From NCBI GenBank assembly GCA_963682175.1, contig OY821775.1, positions 29,138,053 to 29,202,052 on the forward strand: 64,000 nucleotides of DNA, read 5' to 3'. Below are positions 46,855-58,548 of this stretch, piece after piece; the first letter of the stretch is position 1; every line of letters begins with the position of its first letter. This DNA comes from Triglochin maritima (Eukaryota > Streptophyta > Magnoliopsida > Alismatales > Juncaginaceae). Below the pieces are notes generated by a model that had not been told where the DNA came from, ran no database searches, and saw only the letters and a program-made list of their open reading frames with translations. The translations under genes were made by a program, and so were the position numbers.

Positions 46855-49662
46855 TGTAACGCCCCCGATCTCGCGGGTACACACATTGGGAAAGACTACA
46901 AGTTTCGCGATCAGAGACATCCGCAACGACCGAAAGAGTTACAAAGACAGACCAAACAAGACTCGAAAACACGGAACAAGAACATACATGGATAGACTAA
47001 CATAAAATATAACTAAAAGGAGAGAGAATATCCTTATATGGTAACAAGGTCAAATGCATTAAATCGAGTTTAAAAGGGAAATACATCAACAATGCGGAAC
47101 TAAAAGATAACTAGAGGACTCTGATCGACGTGTAGTGTATAGAATCGTTCGAACCTCGTCCAGTCTTTCCCTGAAGAAACCTAAGTACCTCAGACAAAAC
47201 ATCAACAAATATGCGTGAGTTTTCAAACAAGGAAAACCCCATATGCCCCAGGTCCATCAAATAGAGTACAAAGTTATGCATGGGACCTATCTACCATACA
47301 TGCAACAAAAGGGCAACAACTCTACATAGCTGTGCCGGTAGACAACTCTAGCTAGCTGCGTCATTCGGGCTTCACCTGAAGTGATCCCTCTACATAAAAA
47401 TTAAACCACCAGCCATGCTGGTCAGAGGCGGTCACTCGACAATGACGCACAACTCGACACAAAAATGGTACACCCGATAAGTGTCCCAATCCACGGAAAT
47501 AAACCTAAATGGTGTCATCGCGAACTTGGGAACACCAACCCTGACATAGAATGACAGCACCCCTGCCCAGGACTTATCTTACGCCTGGCCTCCCAACGTG
47601 ATGATCTTTACAAATAGGCCTCTCTACATGGAGGTTCTACTTCTGGCCCGTCGGCCCTAAAACATACGTGTCCAGATTAATTTTATTAACAAATACAATG
47701 CAAGCTATCTATATATCTATCCATCTCTATAGCTATACATTAACCGGAATGAGCCCAATGTGATGAGTATATGCATACTCGTACCACAGCTCCCAATGCA
47801 TCAGAAATAATACAATCACATCAGCAACGCCAAGATCCCGAAACAAACAAACCATCATAACCGAATTCAACTAGACGAGCATGACAATAGAACCTCGGTA
47901 TCCACAAGTCATGTATACAAGTCATTCGATTGAGCTCTAAATTGCAATACACAACCACATAAGGATGCATCAGATCAGCAAGATATATACCCAACAAACG
48001 TTATAAAACATCCACGGTGGAAAAGGATATCATGATTAGAATGCTACATCAGTTAGATGACATGATCGTCTAGATAAGGACCTATATACATTTAATTCTT
48101 ACATGTTCAGGAAATAATCAGATGTTATAAGAGAGTGCATAAACATATATCATTAACTCAGTCATAATAGAACATGCATGTGAAATCAGATATTCAAATA
48201 CATCCATAAATACATGAATGCATACCGATTAACATACAACAACATGGCATAGGATGAGTTGCCTAATCTATATGTAGGTTCTAATTTGATTCTCATGTGA
48301 GTATATAAATATATATCAGAGTGGATTCTTGAAATCAAATCATACACATGCAAAAGTTACCGCTGGAACAAAATCAGAAATACCAACAAATCAACATTCA
48401 GCATACACTACCATGGTCGATTGCATAAAGCACATCAATCAAATCACACAACTCACATCCATGCACATGAACCCCACAGGTCCATCCAACCAGAAGCTCA
48501 GACCTCCCCTCCAAGGTGTCTTGGAGTGACGAAGGAATTGGAGAGATCGGGCTTAGCAATTCCAGCCAAGCCACCGTACGCGAGGCGCGAGAGTTGCACC
48601 AACCCTTCAAATGGTCAGCTCACTCTTGCATCCCCAAGCACAAACCGGTAATGCGAACCCTGACCCCTATCATCCCTAGCCTCCCTAGGATTCATCCCCA
48701 CTCCTCCTGACCCCAGCCACCGCCTGAGATTTGCTGCACCAGCCAGCCACTCAATGTTAGGCGTCAAGAAGGTTGGAGAGACACCTAGTCGGCTTTAGTG
48801 TGCACCAGCCACACCAACCAAGATTTGAATCCACCACCTCAGTCCTGGAGTGACAACCTCGCATCTTGTCGGACCTCACCGGACCTTGCCGGAGATCTGG
48901 CATGCCTGGCTGAACCCACAACCAGCCCCTTCCAGCGCACCGTCCTTGCGGTCTAGAGAGGAAGATAGGTTTGGTGGTGCAACCGATGGCAGCACCAACC
49001 AAAGTGGTGCTGGACGGCCCTCCTACCAATGCCCCCACCCTACACTCTACTATTGGGCCTAAGGCATACCTGAACAGCAAGGAAGGTTGCCCGAGTTTTT
49101 CCAGAAATTCTACCCACCAACTCTTCTTCCAGCCACACAAAGTTGCACTAGACATAGCTTTTCTCAACTCGCCGGAGATCAGCCCACCAATCAGCTAGAG
49201 AGGAACGGATAAGTGATCTAAAGTGGGGTGTAAGGAAGGAAAGGGAGAGGGAAGAGGATGCTTGGGTGGGAGACTTATTTGCTTGCACAAAACCGTCCAA
49301 CATCCAAGTCTTCATGGCTAAGCAAGCTACCGCAACACATTCCAAAAATGGCACTTAGCAAGGCATCCCAAAAGCCATGAAAATGCACATCCAAACCCTA
49401 ATGCAACCCTTCCAATTCTAAGCCACCTCAACGTGGGTTTAGCCCAAAACCAACCCTACACTCACTCGGACCCAAATTGAGTTGATCGAGTCAAACAACA
49501 GTGCACTCGCCTGATGTGTCGCACCCGATCGACCAACGGGAATTCCGATCAAATCTACTCAAACAATCTTTCCAAAACACAATTTGACATTCCAAGAACT
49601 TAATTGTGAATAACCGAGGAGAGTGGAGTTATTCCTATTAAAGCAGGAGAGTGGGTCTTACA
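46855..49662 (-). repeat. Element E 5' LTR (2808 bp)
   Basis: Matches 40807-43622 end to end with many substitutions and small indels, so the insertion is not recent. Confidence 0.85.
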
Positions 49663-50331
49663 CAATATATCCTAATGCATCAAGTTCAAGACAATTTTGG
49701 GAGAGTCCTTTTACTTTCCTCTCAATTGTGTTGCACATGCTAAACACACGCCAAACCCACAAAACATTTTCTTTCACAAACACACGAAGATTTTGAAAGA
49801 AATGTGAAAATTTTAAAGCACTAGGCAAGCAAAAGAAGACAAGTCACCTAAGGATCATGACAAGTAGATATATTGATATTAAATGTAGCACACTATCATG
49901 ACCCTAACAATGCACACAAAAGAAAACAAAATGAAAGGAAAAGACTCGACTATGTACACACATAAAACACCCCCCACACCTATTTCATGCAATGTCCTCA
50001 ATGAATGTGAGCATGATACTACATGGATTTATGCATAAAAAAGGGAAGGTCTCACCAACATGAAGCGCAAAAGGAAGTTCATGATTATGTTGATGGACAC
50101 AAACCCAAATTCCCATCAAAACATGTGAAATACTAAAGAAGGAATACAAATACGTGAAAGAATGGAGCCAAAATAGACAACAATAAATGCTCACTCATGG
50201 AGTCTTTACTGTACTTTTTCTTTTTCTTTTTAATATAACTATATATAAAAATAAGTTCCCATCTTCATTTGTCAAAGGACATCAAATGGGAAGCTCAAAA
50301 GTGGGTCAATGCACTAGGAATGGGAAGATGG
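49663..50331 (-). other. Element F 3' non-coding region between E and H
   Basis: Collinear with B 5415-6060 and A 2340-2913. The 69-codon frame at 49985-50194 overlaps a DNA block shared by all copies but open in only two. Confidence 0.7.
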
Positions 50332-50699
50332 TGTAGCTTTTTGGCCTTAATCTATGTTTCGATCATTTAATCAACCTAATCTTAATTGTAATCATGTAGA
50401 GTAGCACCCATAATGCATAGCATATATATTGTATTGTGCTACAGGTGATCAAGACTCAAGGAAGAAAAGAAATAAAGTCAAGACATGCTTTAAAGCTATA
50501 TTGAAGACATGTAATCTTGCTTTCTTTGAGTCTTAGGAACGTTATGTAAATTGAGCATACTTGAGCTAAAATCAACTCACATACACACTAGGTTCCCTAT
50601 AGAAGTCGCACACAAAATTTCACATCATTTGGACTTCAAAAGATCACCCAAACTTAGATCGGAAAACACTTAACCAAAACCAGGATTGTCTGCCCACAT

Positions 50700-51190
50700 T
50701 CGGTTCGACTGCACCAAACCTCTCGGTCGACCGAGTGATCACTTATCCAGTTAGTGTTTTCTACCATCCGTTCAGTCAACCGTCCAAACCTTTTCGGTCG
50801 ACCGTGTAACAAATGTTTTCCGACTGTAAGATTTGTCTTTTATACCAACGATCGTATTGTTATTATTTCTAAATACCCCAAAATACATTTTGTCTATCGG
50901 TCTACCGTGGACCTTTTGGTCGAACGAACTTATAGTGTCTCCAATTTGTGCAACTACCTAGACATTTTCAGTCGATCAAAGACTTTTGATCGGTCAACTA
51001 AACATGATCATTTTTGCCAACCTAGTATAGTCTGGATGTTTTCGGTCAAACAAACCTATCCGGTGTTCGACCGTTAACTTAAGTGTACCTAAGTCATAAT
51101 CTTTCGAGGTCGACCATTCTTTAACCAATCGACCGAACTGAGTGCAAAATTACCCAACGGTCGACCTTTCAGCCCGATCCGGTCGACCGA
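50700..51190 (+). promoter_or_regulatory. GGTCGACC motif array in U3 of H
   Basis: Includes the 14-bp palindrome CTCGGTCGACCGAG (50722-50735), cggtcgaccg (50795-50804) and many half-sites such as GGTCGAC and CGACCGAA. It ends about 95 bp before the TATA box. The other LTR has it at about 54510-54975. The same kind of array is in the unrelated element C. Confidence 0.6.
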
Positions 51191-51285
51191 ACTTATGTTG
51201 AAATGCATCCTGCAGGTTCCTATTTTTTGTCTCGTACAAAAACTCTTACCCAATTAACCCCGACGGATATAATACCTTAGGAGCT

Positions 51286-51294
51286 TATAAATAG
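51286..51294 (+). promoter_or_regulatory. TATA box of H 5' LTR
   Basis: TATAAATAG after gagct; same context in the 3' LTR at 55079-55087. Confidence 0.7.
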
Positions 51295-51819
51295 CTGTTC
51301 CCAACACCATTTTACAGGACTCTCCCACACATATTTGCCTCCTACATTAGAGAGATCATTCCAAACACTCCAAGCTTCAATTTCCACACTTAAAATCAAT
51401 TCCTTGTCTTTCTCAAGTGTACTCAAGTTTAGAGAATGATTGTCCCACTCAAGTTTGTTGTTTTCATTGTCTAGTAAAGGTTTCAGTGAAAGCCTGAACC
51501 ATCCCTCTTGGATTGTGAGAGGAGGAGCCAAGCTCGGCGAGTTTGAAGATTGTAAAGGCGTTCTCTCCCGGCCCGAAATGGGGAGTGATTAGTGAAGTCG
51601 TGAGCGGAGCTCGGTGATCGAAGCAGAGCTTGCAAGAGAGGACTACGACCCGGGTGGGGTTTCGAACCTCTATAAAAATCCCCTGTCTCATTGTGGTTTG
51701 CTTATTTCCTCTTTACTTGCTTGTTTAGTTTTAATTCCGCTGCATATTCTTGATTGCTTAAACAAGTAGGTAATTAACTTAAAAATGATTAGAATTAGAG
51801 ACTCTTGCGCTCCTACATT

Positions 51820-51832
51820 TTGTATCAGAGCC
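51820..51832 (+). other. Primer binding site of H (tRNA-iMet)
   Basis: TTGTATCAGAGCC differs from TGGTATCAGAGCC at the second position. It lies two bases after the LTR. Confidence 0.75.
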
Positions 51833-51870
51833 TCGTGAGCTAAATTTCATTACTTAATCATATTTTTAGC

Positions 51871-53520
51871 ATGCCTTCTACATCATCTAATCATATAGAG
51901 GGATTGTGCACAACTAGACCTCCTTTGCTAAATGGGTCAAATTACGATTATTGGAAAAATAGGATGAAAATACTCCTAATTTCTAGTGACCTATATTCTT
52001 GGATGTTTATTCAAAACTCCTATACTCCTCCTAAGGAAGAAGAACTCGCAACATTATCTAGGGCACAAATGAAAGAAATAGAGATGAACTATAAAATCAT
52101 GAACATCATGTATTGTGTTCTTAATGAGGGCGAATATAATAGGATTAGGGGTTGTGAAAGTGCACATGAGATATGGTATAGACAACAAATGCATCATGAG
52201 GGTGATAGCAAAACTAAGGAAACTCACATTAGTCTCCTCATACATAAATTTGAGATTTTTTCTATGCAAATAGGTGAGAACATAAGAGAAATGAACACTC
52301 GCTTCACCGATATCACTAACTCTCTTTGGGTCTTTGGAAGAAAAATCAATGAAGGAGAGATGACACGGAAGTTCCTCCATTCTCTTAGCAACGATTGGGA
52401 AGATAAAGTCGTTGCATTTGAAGTGGCGCACGATCTTTCCAAATTAAAGATGGAGGAACTCGTTGGAAATTTGATGGCGTATGAAATTCAAATCGACCAT
52501 CAAAAGTAGAAGGAAACCTCAAAGAACAAACCCTTCTTGTCATTACATGAAAATCTTGAGGAACCAAGGAGGAGTGTAGAAGATAAGGACATTGAAGTCC
52601 TAGCGAAAGAATTCTTCAAATACCTCAAGAAGGATAAGGGATAAAAGAATGAAAGAAGAGGTAGAAGAAGTGAAATGAGAGAAAAGAAGAAGGAGAAGGA
52701 GGAGAGTGAAAATGAGAGAAAAGAGAGGGAGAAGAAAAATGAGAGAAGGGAGAGAAGGAGAGAAAAGGAGAGGAGTAAGAGAAAAGAGAAGATGCTGGAA
52801 GCTCACAAGGCTACTTGGGACGATTCAACGTCATCATCTTCATCCCAATCAACAACACCTTCATCAACAAAGGAATATGGACATATGTGCTACATGGCAA
52901 TTCAAGATGAAGGAAGTGAGGTATCCTCTAACTCTTGTTCTATTAGATCATGCTCAACTAAGTCTTATTATAGTGATAGCTTACATTGTAGTGCTAATGA
53001 AGAACTTATACACATGATGAGCTTCAAAACACATTCAATGACTTAGTTAAACCATATGAGATCATTTGTGACAAAAATAAGAATGCCAGAAAATTGATAA
53101 ATGATCTCCAAAGCCAAATTGAATCAATCATGCATTAGAAAAATGAGGTGCTTGCTAATCTTGAAACTAATGCATCAACTCTTGAAAGTTTAAAAGCAGC
53201 CCCCATTGATAGTGAACAACTAGATCTTGAAGCTGGCAATGTGCAATTAAGAAAAGATTTAGAAAAAATCACTAATGGAACCAAGACGCTTGACATGCTA
53301 TTAGGTAGTGAAAGATAATCCCTAGATAAACATGGTTTTGGATACAATGCCAAATTATAAAGCCATGTATCTCATTACACTAAATGGCAAGCATTGGTTT
53401 GTTAAGCATAGTTCTTCAAGTGTGTGGGCTCCTAAAAAATGGTTTGGGTTCCCAAAGCTAACATTCAAGGATTCAAAGATGTTTGGGTACCTAAATCTAC
53501 ACTTGTAGGTGCTTGAGGAG
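51871..53520 (+). pseudogene. gag: Element H: copia Gag with charged C-terminal region
   Basis: Starts at Met 51871, 54 bp after the LTR. RPPLLNGSNYDYWKNRMKI opens the UBN2-type domain; EIWYRQQMHHEGDSKTKETH, EMNTRFTDITNSL and FLHSLSNDWEDKV follow. A TAG at 52507-52509 interrupts it, but the frame reads on to 52644. After a frameshift comes an extremely Lys/Glu/Arg-rich stretch encoded by a purine tract (52630-52793), then ATWDDSTSSSSSQSTT, a relic of a coiled-coil region, TKTLDMLLGSER and a WVPK-rich tail near 53440-53500. No zinc knuckle is recognised; the charged stretch occupies its usual place. Gag ends and the 3' untranslated region follows, with no pol. Confidence 0.8.
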
Positions 53521-54140
53521 GAAATCGGTAGGGACCGGGCAAGCTTGAGAGTAAAATTCAACGCCGATTGCATCACCGAATGGACATTAGAACCAATTCA
53601 AGCTTCAAAGTGCGTATAATTTCTTATCCTCCACATTGTTTAATAAAATTGGTTCTAGTATAGGTTTTAATATGCTTAATTGACGTATCATATATTCATT
53701 CATTGCATATATTGAAATTTGAATAACATCCATTGCTTAAGTGTCAAATTTGTAAATGGATGTCAATAGGGGGAACTTATACATGACATGCCTAATTGAT
53801 AAAACTTACTTCATGATTAGAAAGGAGAATAAGAATTGAACTTAATCGAAAAATCATTTTCATATTGATATGGGGAGCTTATTGAATATAATTTACTTAG
53901 TGTAATGAAGTGCAAAATTTAGGGGCAGCAACTTCATTACAATACATCCAAATTCCATGTTAATCTTATAATTTTTGATGGATGTCAAGGGGGCGAGATA
54001 ATTAATGGGGGTAACATGAAAATTGAGTTTAATCAAACAGAAACTATGCATATCCAAAGGGGGAGCATTTATATACATAGTTTACATCTAAAAATTTCAA
54101 GTATTAAGATATAGGTTGTCATCATCAAAAATAGGGAGAT
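53521..54140 (+). other. Element H 3' untranslated region and polypurine tract
   Basis: AT-rich, without a coding signature. The polypurine tract aaaaatagggagat (54127-54140) abuts the LTR. Confidence 0.7.
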
Positions 54141-55573
54141 TGTTGGCTTTTTGGCCTTAATATATGCTTTGATGATTTAATCAACTTAATTGTAATCATG
54201 TAGAGTAGCACGCACATTGCATTGCATATATATTGTATTGTGCTAACCTCTACCGGTGATCAAGACTCAAGGAAGAAAGGAAATCAAGTTAAGACATGTA
54301 TTAAAGCTATATGGAAGACATGTAATCTTGTTTTCTTTGAGTCATTGAAACATTGTGTAAATTGAGAATACTTAAGCAAAAATCAACTCACATAGACACT
54401 AGGTTCCCTATAGAAGTCACACACAAAATTTCACAACATTTGGACTTCAATAGATCACCCAACCTTTGACCGGAAAACACTTAACTAAAACCTATATTGT
54501 ATGCCCACATTTGGTCGACCGAACCAAACCTCTCGGTCCACAGAGTAATCACTTATCCAGTTAGTGTTGTCTACCATCTATTCGGTTGACCGTCCAGACC
54601 TTTTCGGTCGACCGTGTAACAACATTTTTCCGACTGTTAGATTTGTCGTTTTATACCAACGGTCGTATTCGTATTATTTCTAAATACCACAAAATACTTT
54701 GTGCCTATCGGTCGACCAAACTTATAGTGTCTCCAATTTATGCAACTGCATGGACATTTTTGGTCGACCAAAGACTTTGGATCGGTCGACCGAACATGAT
54801 CATTTTTGCCAACCCAGTAGAGTCTGGACGTTTTCGGTCAACCGAACCTATCTTAGTGTTACACTATTAACTTAAGTCTACGTAAGTCATAGCGTTTGGT
54901 GTTCGACTGTTCCTTAACCAGTTGACGGAATGGAGTCCAAAATTGCCCAACGGTCAACCATTCATCCCGATCCAGTCGACCGAAGTAATGCTGAAATGCA
55001 TCCTACCAGTTTCTGTTTTGTCTCTCTTACACAAACTCTTACCCAATTAACCCCAACGACTATAACACCTTAGGAGCTTATAAATAGGTGTTCCCAACAC
55101 CATTTCCAAACACTCCAAGCTTCAATTTACACACTTAAGATCAATTCCATATCATTCTCAAGTGTGCTCAACTTTAAAGAGTGATTGTCCAACTCAAGTT
55201 TGTTGTTGTCAAAGTGAAGTAAAGGTTTCGGTGAAAGCCCGAAGCATCCCTCTCAGATTGTGAGAGGAGGCGCCAAGCTGAGCGATGGTTGTTCACTAGT
55301 TTGAAGATTGTAAAGGCAATCTCTCTCGGCCCGAAACGGGGAGTGGTTATGAAGTCATGAGCGGAGCTCGGTGATCTGAGCGTATCTTGCAAGAGTGGAC
55401 AAGGACCCGAGTGGGGTGACGAACCTCTATAAGAATCCCCCGTCTCATTGTGGTTTGCTTTCCTCTTTACTTGGTTGTTTCGTTTTAATTCTGCTGCATA
55501 TATTCTCGATTGCTTAAACAAGTAGGTAATTAGCTTAAAAGTAATTAGAATTGGAGACGCTTATGTTCCTACT
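54141..55573 (+). repeat. Element H 3' LTR
   Basis: 1433 bp, TGTTGGCTTTTTGGCC...GTTCCTACT. TATAAATAG at 55079-55087, motif array upstream. Element F resumes with catgacaccacg. Confidence 0.85.
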
Positions 55574-56526
55574 CATGACACCACGTAGGGCTAGAATACT
55601 CATGAGTGGCCCCACTCACAAAGAGCACAAGATGAAAAGAGAGGTTCATGAATTAGATGCGAAGGCGTCTCATTCAAAGGTTCAAACTGAAAGAGCTTGA
55701 ACCTCTCAAGAGTTTCTCCCGTTGCGTTACTGAAGTTATGATCGTCTATCCAAACTCTCCAACCAATAGGCTGGTGGGTCGGAACGAGGTCAAGAACCTT
55801 GTTATGTATGCCTGACTCACCAGGCAAACAGAAAGAGGGTCTCATACCCAAGGTATCCTCCAAGGAACTCTTAATACCCTCATTAGCAATGTAGTTGTTT
55901 GATATTCCATCATTTCCAAGATGATTAGGAACAATAGTGAGAGGCAAACTCTCATCAGGTTGTTTGAAATTAAGGGTACTAGGGAGCTCTTGCTCCACCA
56001 AAGGTGAGTCCTTAAAAGGCACAACATGAAGATCATGTGGCTCAAGGGCCACAGGACAAAAAGATAAGGCACAATCTTTTGCCGACTCATAATGAAGTTG
56101 GTCCATGTTTTTTGTCAATTGGAATTGAATCCTCTGCCATGTGATCGTGAATTGAAACCCCAAGTACCTAAGACTGACTAGGAGTTTGACTTTGAAAGTT
56201 TATGCTTTGAATTTGTGGATGTGGTGGTGGTTCGATATCAGAAGATAGATCCTCATGTTGACAAGAAAAGTTACCCTCCTCACATTCACGTAATTGCTAT
56301 GTCATCTATGATACTTGGGTATCAGGAGGAGGATACTGGTGTGAAAATGATGTATAAGAATTTGAATAAGAATTGTCTCCCAACTAATCCATCCCTCTCG
56401 GGTTGTACGTAGATGCGTAATGGTCATATTGAGTATTTCGGGAAAATGTATGCTCAAACTCAGGCTCTAGGGGAACATAAGGACATTCCCAGATAATGTG
56501 ACCGCTCAACCCGCAATAGTCACATA
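55574..56526 (-). pseudogene. Element F: zinc knuckle and post-protease tail
   Basis: Read leftward. 56526-56450 encodes an intact knuckle CDYCGLSGHIIWEC followed by PYVPLEPEFEHTF. A rearranged linker (56400-56200) follows, then 56163-55600 gives a 187-codon frame with MDQLHYESAKDCALSFC, VALEPHDLHVVP, LVEQELPSTLNFKQPDESLP and GWRVWIDDHNFSNATGETLE. Protease is absent, as in A and G. LP.TLNF....SLPLTIVPNHL resembles in spacing the linker that precedes reverse transcriptase in Athila polyproteins, but no reverse transcriptase follows. Confidence 0.65.
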
Positions 56527-56577
56527 GTGACTGTCGAGTGACAATTATCCGGCGCATCGCTTTGTGCCGAGCGGTGG
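56527..56577 (+). other. Filler DNA from an E-type LTR at the F/I junction
   Basis: ttatccggcgcatcgctttg...gccgagcggtgg matches the reverse complement of E LTR 41403-41434 with few mismatches. The adjoining gtgactgtcgagtgac resembles a neighbouring LTR block in changed order. Confidence 0.6.
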
Positions 56578-57338
56578 GCGTTCGCCAGAAATGGTCTACC
56601 CAAAATCAAAGGTATTTGAGAGTGGGTGTTCGCAGCAGGATTGGCATCTACGACAACAAAATCAACTAGAAATATAAAATCTCCAACTTAGATAATCACG
56701 TCCTCGATAATCCCTTTTGGAAAACGAATGGATCTATCCGCCAATTGGAGGGTGATCTTAGTTGGTTTCAATTCTCCCAAGTTCAATTTTTGATACACAG
56801 GAAATGGGAGGAGCTTGACCGCTGATCCTAAATCAAGAAATACATTACTCATGCTAGTGTCCCCTATCGTACACTGAATAGTAGGACACCCCGGGTCCTT
56901 GTATTTTGTGTAGGTGGGATTGGACAAAAGTGAGCTTACATTTGCAGCCAAGAATGCTTTCTTAGGAACATTGGTCTTCCTCTTGGTTGTGCAGAGATCC
57001 TTTAACACTTTGGCATATTGAGGTATTTGTTGGATGACATCCAACAAGGGGATGTTAACCTTCACTTGCTTAAACACCTCTAATATCTTGTCCATTGTGT
57101 CACTCTGTTTTTTGGTTAACTTACTAGGATAGGGAGCTTTTGGCACGTAGGTTTTCTGCGGTGCCTGAGAAGGAGCCGTTGTTGTATTACCCTCACCCTC
57201 AACCTCTTCTTCACCACCATTCCCATTGAGGGGCTGCATAGATGGTGGTGGCAAGGAAATGGGATTGTCAACCTGCTTCCCATTCCTTAAGGTTACAATG
57301 GCATTGACATGGTGAATAGGTTCCTCCACATGGTTCAC
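56578..57338 (-). pseudogene. Element I: Athila-type aspartic protease, truncated
   Basis: Frame 57338-56688 starts MNHVEEPIHHVNAI and contains NGKQVDNP, an acidic Gly/Glu run, NIPLLDVIQQIPQYAKVLKD, KYKDPGCPTIQCTIGD and the catalytic segment VFLDLGSAVKLLPFPVY. DLG is kept, but the usual Ala is replaced by Ser. About 56680-56580 continues to ILGRPFLANA in another frame, where filler DNA cuts the element. Divergence from B and D shows a separate subfamily. Confidence 0.75.
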
Positions 57339-58548
57339 TTGCCCCCCCGAGGTACCACATTCTCATTTTGCATGTGTTGTTGCTGGTACATGCGGGGGTT
57401 AGCCTCAGGCTGAGACCCTCTCTCTCTTTCATGTACAGACTGAGCCAATTGACCCATCTGAAGCTCTAGAGATTTGATGGTCTGCTGATTTGAAGTGAGA
57501 ACTTGACTTTTGGTTGACATAAAAAATTTCATTGAGTTTTCAAGTCCATGAGTCAAGGTCTCAAGCGAATTGAATCGGGTATCGACAGCAAATGCTGCAC
57601 CCGATCTAGTCGACTTTGCATTTCCGATCCTCGCTCCTATGCTAGATGATGCTGGGGTTCCTTCACACTCTCCCACTGCATGGTTTTCTCAGAGAGGTCT
57701 TCTAGGAAAGCCCATGCCTCCCTTTCATCCTTTCCTAAGAACACTCCTTGAGACATGGACTTAAGGAGCGTTCGGGACAGGATATGAAGACCCTCATAGA
57801 AAATCTGACAAAGGCGCCACAACTCGATGCCATGGTGAGGGCATGAGGATAGTAGCTCCTTCAATCTCTCTAAATATGCATGAAATGTTTCGGTCTCAAG
57901 TTGATAGAACGAATTGATTTCGTTCATCAACTTTTTAGTCTGATGATTTGGAAAGTACCTTTTGAGAAATGCAGATTGAAATTCATTCCAAGTCCTAAAG
58001 GCATTCGCCTGGTTGTTGTACAACCACTTCTTGGCATCATCCTTTAGTGTAAAAGGGACTAGCCTAAGATGGATGGAGTCTGTGCTAAGTTGTTGCAGCT
58101 TGAACATAGCACAGACCTCCTCAAATTCCCTGAGAAAAAAGTTATAGGGGTCACCCTTCCAATTGAAATGATGGAGCATGGAAATGAATTGAGGCTTAAC
58201 CTCAAAGTAGTTCACATTCACCTCTGGTAATATGATGCATGAGGGTAGAGCGGTATGGCTCGGGTAGCATCGATCACGTAGAGGTATGGGGGACACAACA
58301 GGACTAACATGTGGAACAAGTGCAACAGGTGGGTCCAGCATTTGCTCCTCCTCGTGGAAATGAGGAGCCATTGAACCCAGACTATGTGCGACGCGAGAGG
58401 AAGAAGGGGTCGAGAAATCCACTACCGAACCAGGATTAACGACACGCCTTGTCAAATAGACACTCTCGTCTCGTGCCCACACAAGCATGCACAAAGGTGC
58501 ACACACACAAACCAATTTTTTTTTTGTTTTTTTGTTTTTTTTAAACAA
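57335..58548 (-). pseudogene. gag: Element I: Athila-type Gag
   Basis: Frame 58548-57637 (303 codons) contains SCIILPEVN, FEVKPQFISML, REFEEVCAMFKLQQLSTDSI, TLKDDAKKWLYN, AFLKRYFPNHQTKKLMNEI and CPHHGIELWRLCQIFYEGL, the complete capsid core. A frameshift near 57660 leads to 57676-57335 with a linker and LELQMGQLAQSVHERE. The zinc knuckle present in B and D is not seen between the two. The true start is uncertain: the Lys-rich start at 58548 comes from a T-run and is probably leader. This is the best-preserved Gag core in the window. Confidence 0.8.

Larger units (their letters stand above)
40807..49662 (-). mobile_element. Element E: coding-less Ty3/gypsy element with 2.8-kb LTRs
   Basis: Direct repeats 40807-43622 and 46855-49662 start TGTA(A/T)(C/A)GCCCCCGATCTC and end GGGTCTTACA. 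Read on the minus strand the LTR starts TGTAAGACCC, preceded by a polypurine tract (43623-43638) and followed on the far side by a degenerate tRNA-iMet primer site (46829-46852). This layout is typical of Tekay/Del-type chromoviruses. The 3.2-kb internal region holds no gag or pol, so LTRs make up nearly two thirds of the element. It is a non-autonomous element or an internally replaced relic. Confidence 0.8.
50332..51817 (+). repeat. Element H 5' LTR
   Basis: 1486 bp, TGTAGCTTTTTGGCC...CTCCTACA (TGTTGGCTTTTTGG in the other copy). Motif array at about 50700-51190. TATAAATAG at 51286-51294. Confidence 0.85.
50332..55573 (+). mobile_element. Element H: gag-only Ty1/copia element
   Basis: LTRs 50332-51817 and 54141-55573 flank only 2.3 kb. 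A tRNA-iMet primer site (51820-51832), gag (51871 to about 53520) and a polypurine tract (54127-54140) are present. Protease, integrase, reverse transcriptase and RNase H are entirely absent. Flanking pentamers agatg and tcatg each differ by one base from acatg, the uninterrupted site in element A (2909-2913). It is either a deletion derivative or a gag-only non-autonomous family. Confidence 0.85.
40401..56526 (-). mobile_element. Element F: miniature Athila-like element, interrupted by E and H
   Basis: Segments 40401-40806, 49663-50331 and 55574-56526 join into one Athila-like internal region. About 0.55 kb after LTR3b is deleted. Element E sits at the equivalent of B 5420; element H sits at the equivalent of A 2909-2913. 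The rightmost segment holds the post-protease tail and the zinc knuckle, then stops at filler DNA. The Gag N-terminus, leader and 5' LTR are lost. Confidence 0.7.

Noticed and set aside
52675..53046. Lys/Glu-rich frame as a separate gene
   Set aside because: It continues element H Gag after a frameshift; the following ATWDDS-type segment belongs to copia Gag.
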